This document shows positions 6,988 through 8,804 of a stretch of DNA of 8,804 bases, one piece after another. This DNA comes from Acidobacteriaceae bacterium (GTDB taxonomy: Bacteria; Acidobacteriota; Terriglobia; Bryobacterales; Bryobacteraceae), in NCBI GenBank assembly GCA_019244945.1, contig JAFASD010000530.1:1-8804 (forward strand). The letters run 5' to 3'. Numbering within the stretch: the stretch's first letter is position 1; each line of letters starts with the position of its first letter. The notes beneath the pieces were generated by a model that saw only the letters and a program-made list of their open reading frames with translations, was not told the DNA's origin and searched no databases. Position numbers and translations under genes: made by a program.

Positions 6988-8166
6988 ATGCATCAATTAG
7001 AGATCGCCATCTCGCGACCCGTTCCCGCCACTCTCGTCGAGGAAGTGGAGAAGAAGAGCGTTTATATCTCGCGCCATCTTCAGAATTTGAAAGTCGCCGA
7101 CTCAGGATCTCGACTGCGACTCACGATTGACGAGCCCGCGCACGCCGCCGAAACCGAAGCCAAAGTTCAGCGTTTCATCGCGGCGATGCTCAAGGGCTAT
7201 CGCAAGTTTGATCGCAAGTTGATTTACAAGAGCGGCTTCGAGCCGCGCTACACGCGGAACGTTTGGGAGGAAGCGCAGCAACGTAAGTGGGTGTTCGATG
7301 CGGGCCTCGGCCAAGTTTCCCTACGCGGCCCGGCTTTCGGTCTTTTTCAATACTTCGAGCATACCTTTCGCGAAATGACCGAAAAGCAGTTCCGCGCCGA
7401 CGAGCGCCGCTTCCCGACCCTGATTCCGGCCGACGTTCTCGGGCGAGTCGGCTATTTCAGCTCCTTCCCGCAAGGGATCACGTTCGTCTCTCATTTGCAT
7501 GAAGATTTCGATCTGCTGGATGACTTTTCCCGCGCGAACAAGGAAGGCCCGCTCACGTTCCCCAACAAGGACGTGCTTGATCGGCCTTGCCATTGCCTCA
7601 CGCCCGTGGTCTGCTACCACTGCTATCGAATGCTTGAGAACGAAACCATACCGCCGAACGAAGTGCGGTCATTCACTGCCGTCGGATCCTGTTTTCGGTA
7701 CGAATCCCGCAACACAACGTCGCTCGAGCGACTTTGGGATTTCACCTTGCGTGAGTTTATCTTCGTGGGATCGCGTGAGGGCGTGAAGCAGAAGCGGCAG
7801 CAGTCGATGGATGCCGTCAAGGCCTGGGTCGAGGAACTGAAGCTTGCGGTGACGTTCGAGACCGCCAGCGATCCGTTCTTCACCGCGGATTTCTCGGAGA
7901 AGACCTATTTCCAGCTGCTTTCCGACCTGAAGTACGAGATGCGTGTCCAAATTGCGCCGGATCGAAGCATCGCGGCCGGATCGTTCAATCTGCATAACGA
8001 TTTCTTCGGTAAGACCTTTCAGATCAGCTCAGGCGAGGTTACCGCTTTTTCAAGCTGCGTCGGATTTGGAATCGAGCGCTGGATCTGCGCTTTCCTGTCG
8101 CAAAAGGGTTTTGATGTAAAGCAGTGGCCCGAGCAAGTTCAGCCATTCATAAAATCGGAAAGCTGA
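6988..8166 (+). CDS. Class II aminoacyl-tRNA synthetase-like amino acid:[carrier protein] ligase
   Basis: The 392-residue product matches the catalytic core of atypical (archaeal-type) seryl-tRNA synthetase, as in the Bradyrhizobium Bll0957 type amino acid:[carrier protein] ligases, which adenylate a small amino acid and load it onto a carrier protein because they lack a tRNA-binding domain. Motif 1 is about 141-161 ('FPTLIPADVLGRVGYFSSFP'). Motif 2 is 'SCFRYES' (234-240, Arg237) to 'RLWDFTLREFIFVG'. Motif 3 is 'GFGIERW' (359-365, Arg364). The expected zinc ligands are Cys209 ('LTPVVC'), Glu256 ('LREF') and Cys357 ('SSC'). Their spacings, 47 and 101 residues, are close to my recollection of those in Bll0957. 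Residues 1-85 form an extra alpha/beta domain, with no long coiled-coil arm of canonical SerRS. It follows the carrier protein by 4 nt, and its TGA overlaps the next ATG. A true tRNA synthetase is unlikely, given the context. The amino acid (Gly, Ala or other) cannot be read. Confidence 0.82.
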   Translation: MHQLEIAISRPVPATLVEEVEKKSVYISRHLQNLKVADSGSRLRLTIDEPAHAAETEAKVQRFIAAMLKGYRKFDRKLIYKSGFEPRYTRNVWEEAQQRKWVFDAGLGQVSLRGPAFGLFQYFEHTFREMTEKQFRADERRFPTLIPADVLGRVGYFSSFPQGITFVSHLHEDFDLLDDFSRANKEGPLTFPNKDVLDRPCHCLTPVVCYHCYRMLENETIPPNEVRSFTAVGSCFRYESRNTTSLERLWDFTLREFIFVGSREGVKQKRQQSMDAVKAWVEELKLAVTFETASDPFFTADFSEKTYFQLLSDLKYEMRVQIAPDRSIAAGSFNLHNDFFGKTFQISSGEVTAFSSCVGFGIERWICAFLSQKGFDVKQWPEQVQPFIKSES

Positions 8167-8723
8167 TGCGATTTTTTCAATCCGTACTGACGCGGTTTTA
8201 CCGGTATCCGCTGTTTGTCAGCCGCTGTGCGCAGGTGGGCCGGAATCTCTCTATGTCGGGCAAATTCCCGCACATTACTGGACATACCAGAATTTACATC
8301 GGCGAAGACGTGCGCATTCAGGCCGGTTTTACTGTCTCGAGCGGCCGCACGTTCGACGATCCAACGCTGGTGCTGGAGGACGGCGTCATATTAGGCGAAC
8401 GCGTGGTTTTTTCCGTCAATAGAAGGGTCGTGGTGGGCGCGGGCACTCACATCGGTTCGCGTTGCTATATCTCGGATAACGACGGCCACCCCCGCGATCC
8501 CGAGGCGCGGGTGAAGGGCTTGCCTCCGGCAGCGGAGGACATCCTCCCCGTTTCGATCGGCCGCAACGTGAGGATCGGCTCAGGCACCTATGTCACAAAG
8601 GGAGTAACCATCGGCGATGGCGCCGGCATTGCGATGAAGAGCGTGGTTTCTTACGATATCCTCCCCGGAGCGTTCGTCGCCGGAAATCCCGCGCGGCCTG
8701 TGATCGGGCAGGGCCCCGGATAA
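8166..8723 (+). CDS. Left-handed beta-helix (hexapeptide repeat) acyltransferase
   Basis: From ATG 8166 the product has 185 residues. An upstream GTG at 8124 is in frame but lies inside the ligase gene, and the TGATG stop/start junction favours 8166. After a short basic helical N-terminus ('MRFFQSVLTRFYRYPLF') come hexapeptide repeats of the form [LIV]-G-x-x: 'IYIGEDVRI', 'VILGERVVF', 'VVVGAGTHIGSRCYI', 'VSIGRNVRIGSGTYV', 'VTIGDGAGI'. A loop with 'ISDNDGHP' (102-109) supplies the probable catalytic His108, as in Maa/NodL/serine acetyltransferase-type O-acetyltransferases. The C-terminal 'AGNPARPV' is also typical. It should work as a trimer and transfer an acetyl or other acyl group from CoA, or possibly a carrier protein, to a sugar hydroxyl or amine. 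It is translationally coupled to the ligase. Confidence 0.88.
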   Translation: MRFFQSVLTRFYRYPLFVSRCAQVGRNLSMSGKFPHITGHTRIYIGEDVRIQAGFTVSSGRTFDDPTLVLEDGVILGERVVFSVNRRVVVGAGTHIGSRCYISDNDGHPRDPEARVKGLPPAAEDILPVSIGRNVRIGSGTYVTKGVTIGDGAGIAMKSVVSYDILPGAFVAGNPARPVIGQGPG

Positions 8724-8725
8724 GC

Positions 8726-8804
8726 ATGGGCGGAATCGATGCTCTTCTTCTAAAGATCAAGCGCGGGGAAAATCCTTTCTTCAGGCAGCTCCGCGCTGTG
8801 GGCT
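8726..8804 (+). CDS. 5' end of a further gene, possibly another acyltransferase
   Basis: ATG at 8726 follows the preceding TAA by 2 nt and opens a frame that runs to the right edge (26 complete codons). The visible peptide begins 'MGGIDALLLKIKRGENPFF', a basic, amphipathic N-terminus. I have the impression that similar 'KIKRGE-x-PFF' starts occur in longer hexapeptide acyltransferases, but 26 residues are not enough for a family call. The tight spacing suggests the operon continues to the right. Confidence 0.5.
   Translation, partial: MGGIDALLLKIKRGENPFFRQLRAVG

Noticed and set aside
8124..8165. An upstream GTG start for the hexapeptide acyltransferase
   Set aside because: It would add 14 residues encoded inside the ligase gene. 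The TGATG overlap with ATG at 8166 is a common coupled junction, and the N-terminus from 8166 fits the family better.
6988..8166. A genuine seryl-tRNA synthetase
   Set aside because: There is no long coiled-coil tRNA-binding arm, the zinc-ligand pattern is that of the atypical SerRS/ligase group, and the gene is next to a carrier protein in an accessory locus.

Overview
The window looks like a chromosomal surface-glycan or cell-envelope locus from a moderately high-GC bacterium. The style of the proteins (paired GT4 enzymes, 'ISDNDGHP' hexapeptide acyltransferase, GT-C membrane protein) reminds me of Acidobacteriota, but that is an impression, not a test; no rRNA, tRNA or marker gene is present. 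Coding density is very high, and I see no insertion sequence, CRISPR array or RNA gene.

Layout. On the minus strand, positions 1-1417 hold the 5' part of a large multi-pass membrane protein of GT-C glycosyltransferase type; its 3' end lies beyond the left edge. A 68-bp divergent gap follows. The plus strand then carries a compact run of co-directional genes: two GT4 glycosyltransferases (1486-2616, 2674-3831), a protein with a degenerate methyltransferase-like fold (3825-4856), a 117-bp gap, a class I SAM methyltransferase (4974-5750), a two-domain GNAT-like acyltransferase (5754-6713), a small acyl carrier protein (6732-6983), a class II aminoacyl-tRNA-synthetase-like protein (6988-8166), a left-handed beta-helix acyltransferase (8166-8723), and the first 26 codons of another gene (8726 to the edge). 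Several joints are overlaps or gaps of 2-4 nt, suggesting one or two operons with translational coupling.

Most interesting content. The carrier protein and the synthetase-like gene form a pair of the kind described in Bradyrhizobium and Agrobacterium: amino acid:[carrier protein] ligases, relatives of atypical (archaeal-type) seryl-tRNA synthetase that load an amino acid onto the phosphopantetheine of a neighbouring carrier protein instead of onto tRNA. The three expected zinc ligands and motifs 2 and 3 can be placed in the sequence. Here the pair sits among glycosyltransferases, methyltransferases and two different acyltransferases. The working idea, which is inference, is that an aminoacyl group is activated on the carrier protein and moved by the GNAT-like protein onto a sugar or other small acceptor that is part of an exported glycan or glycolipid.
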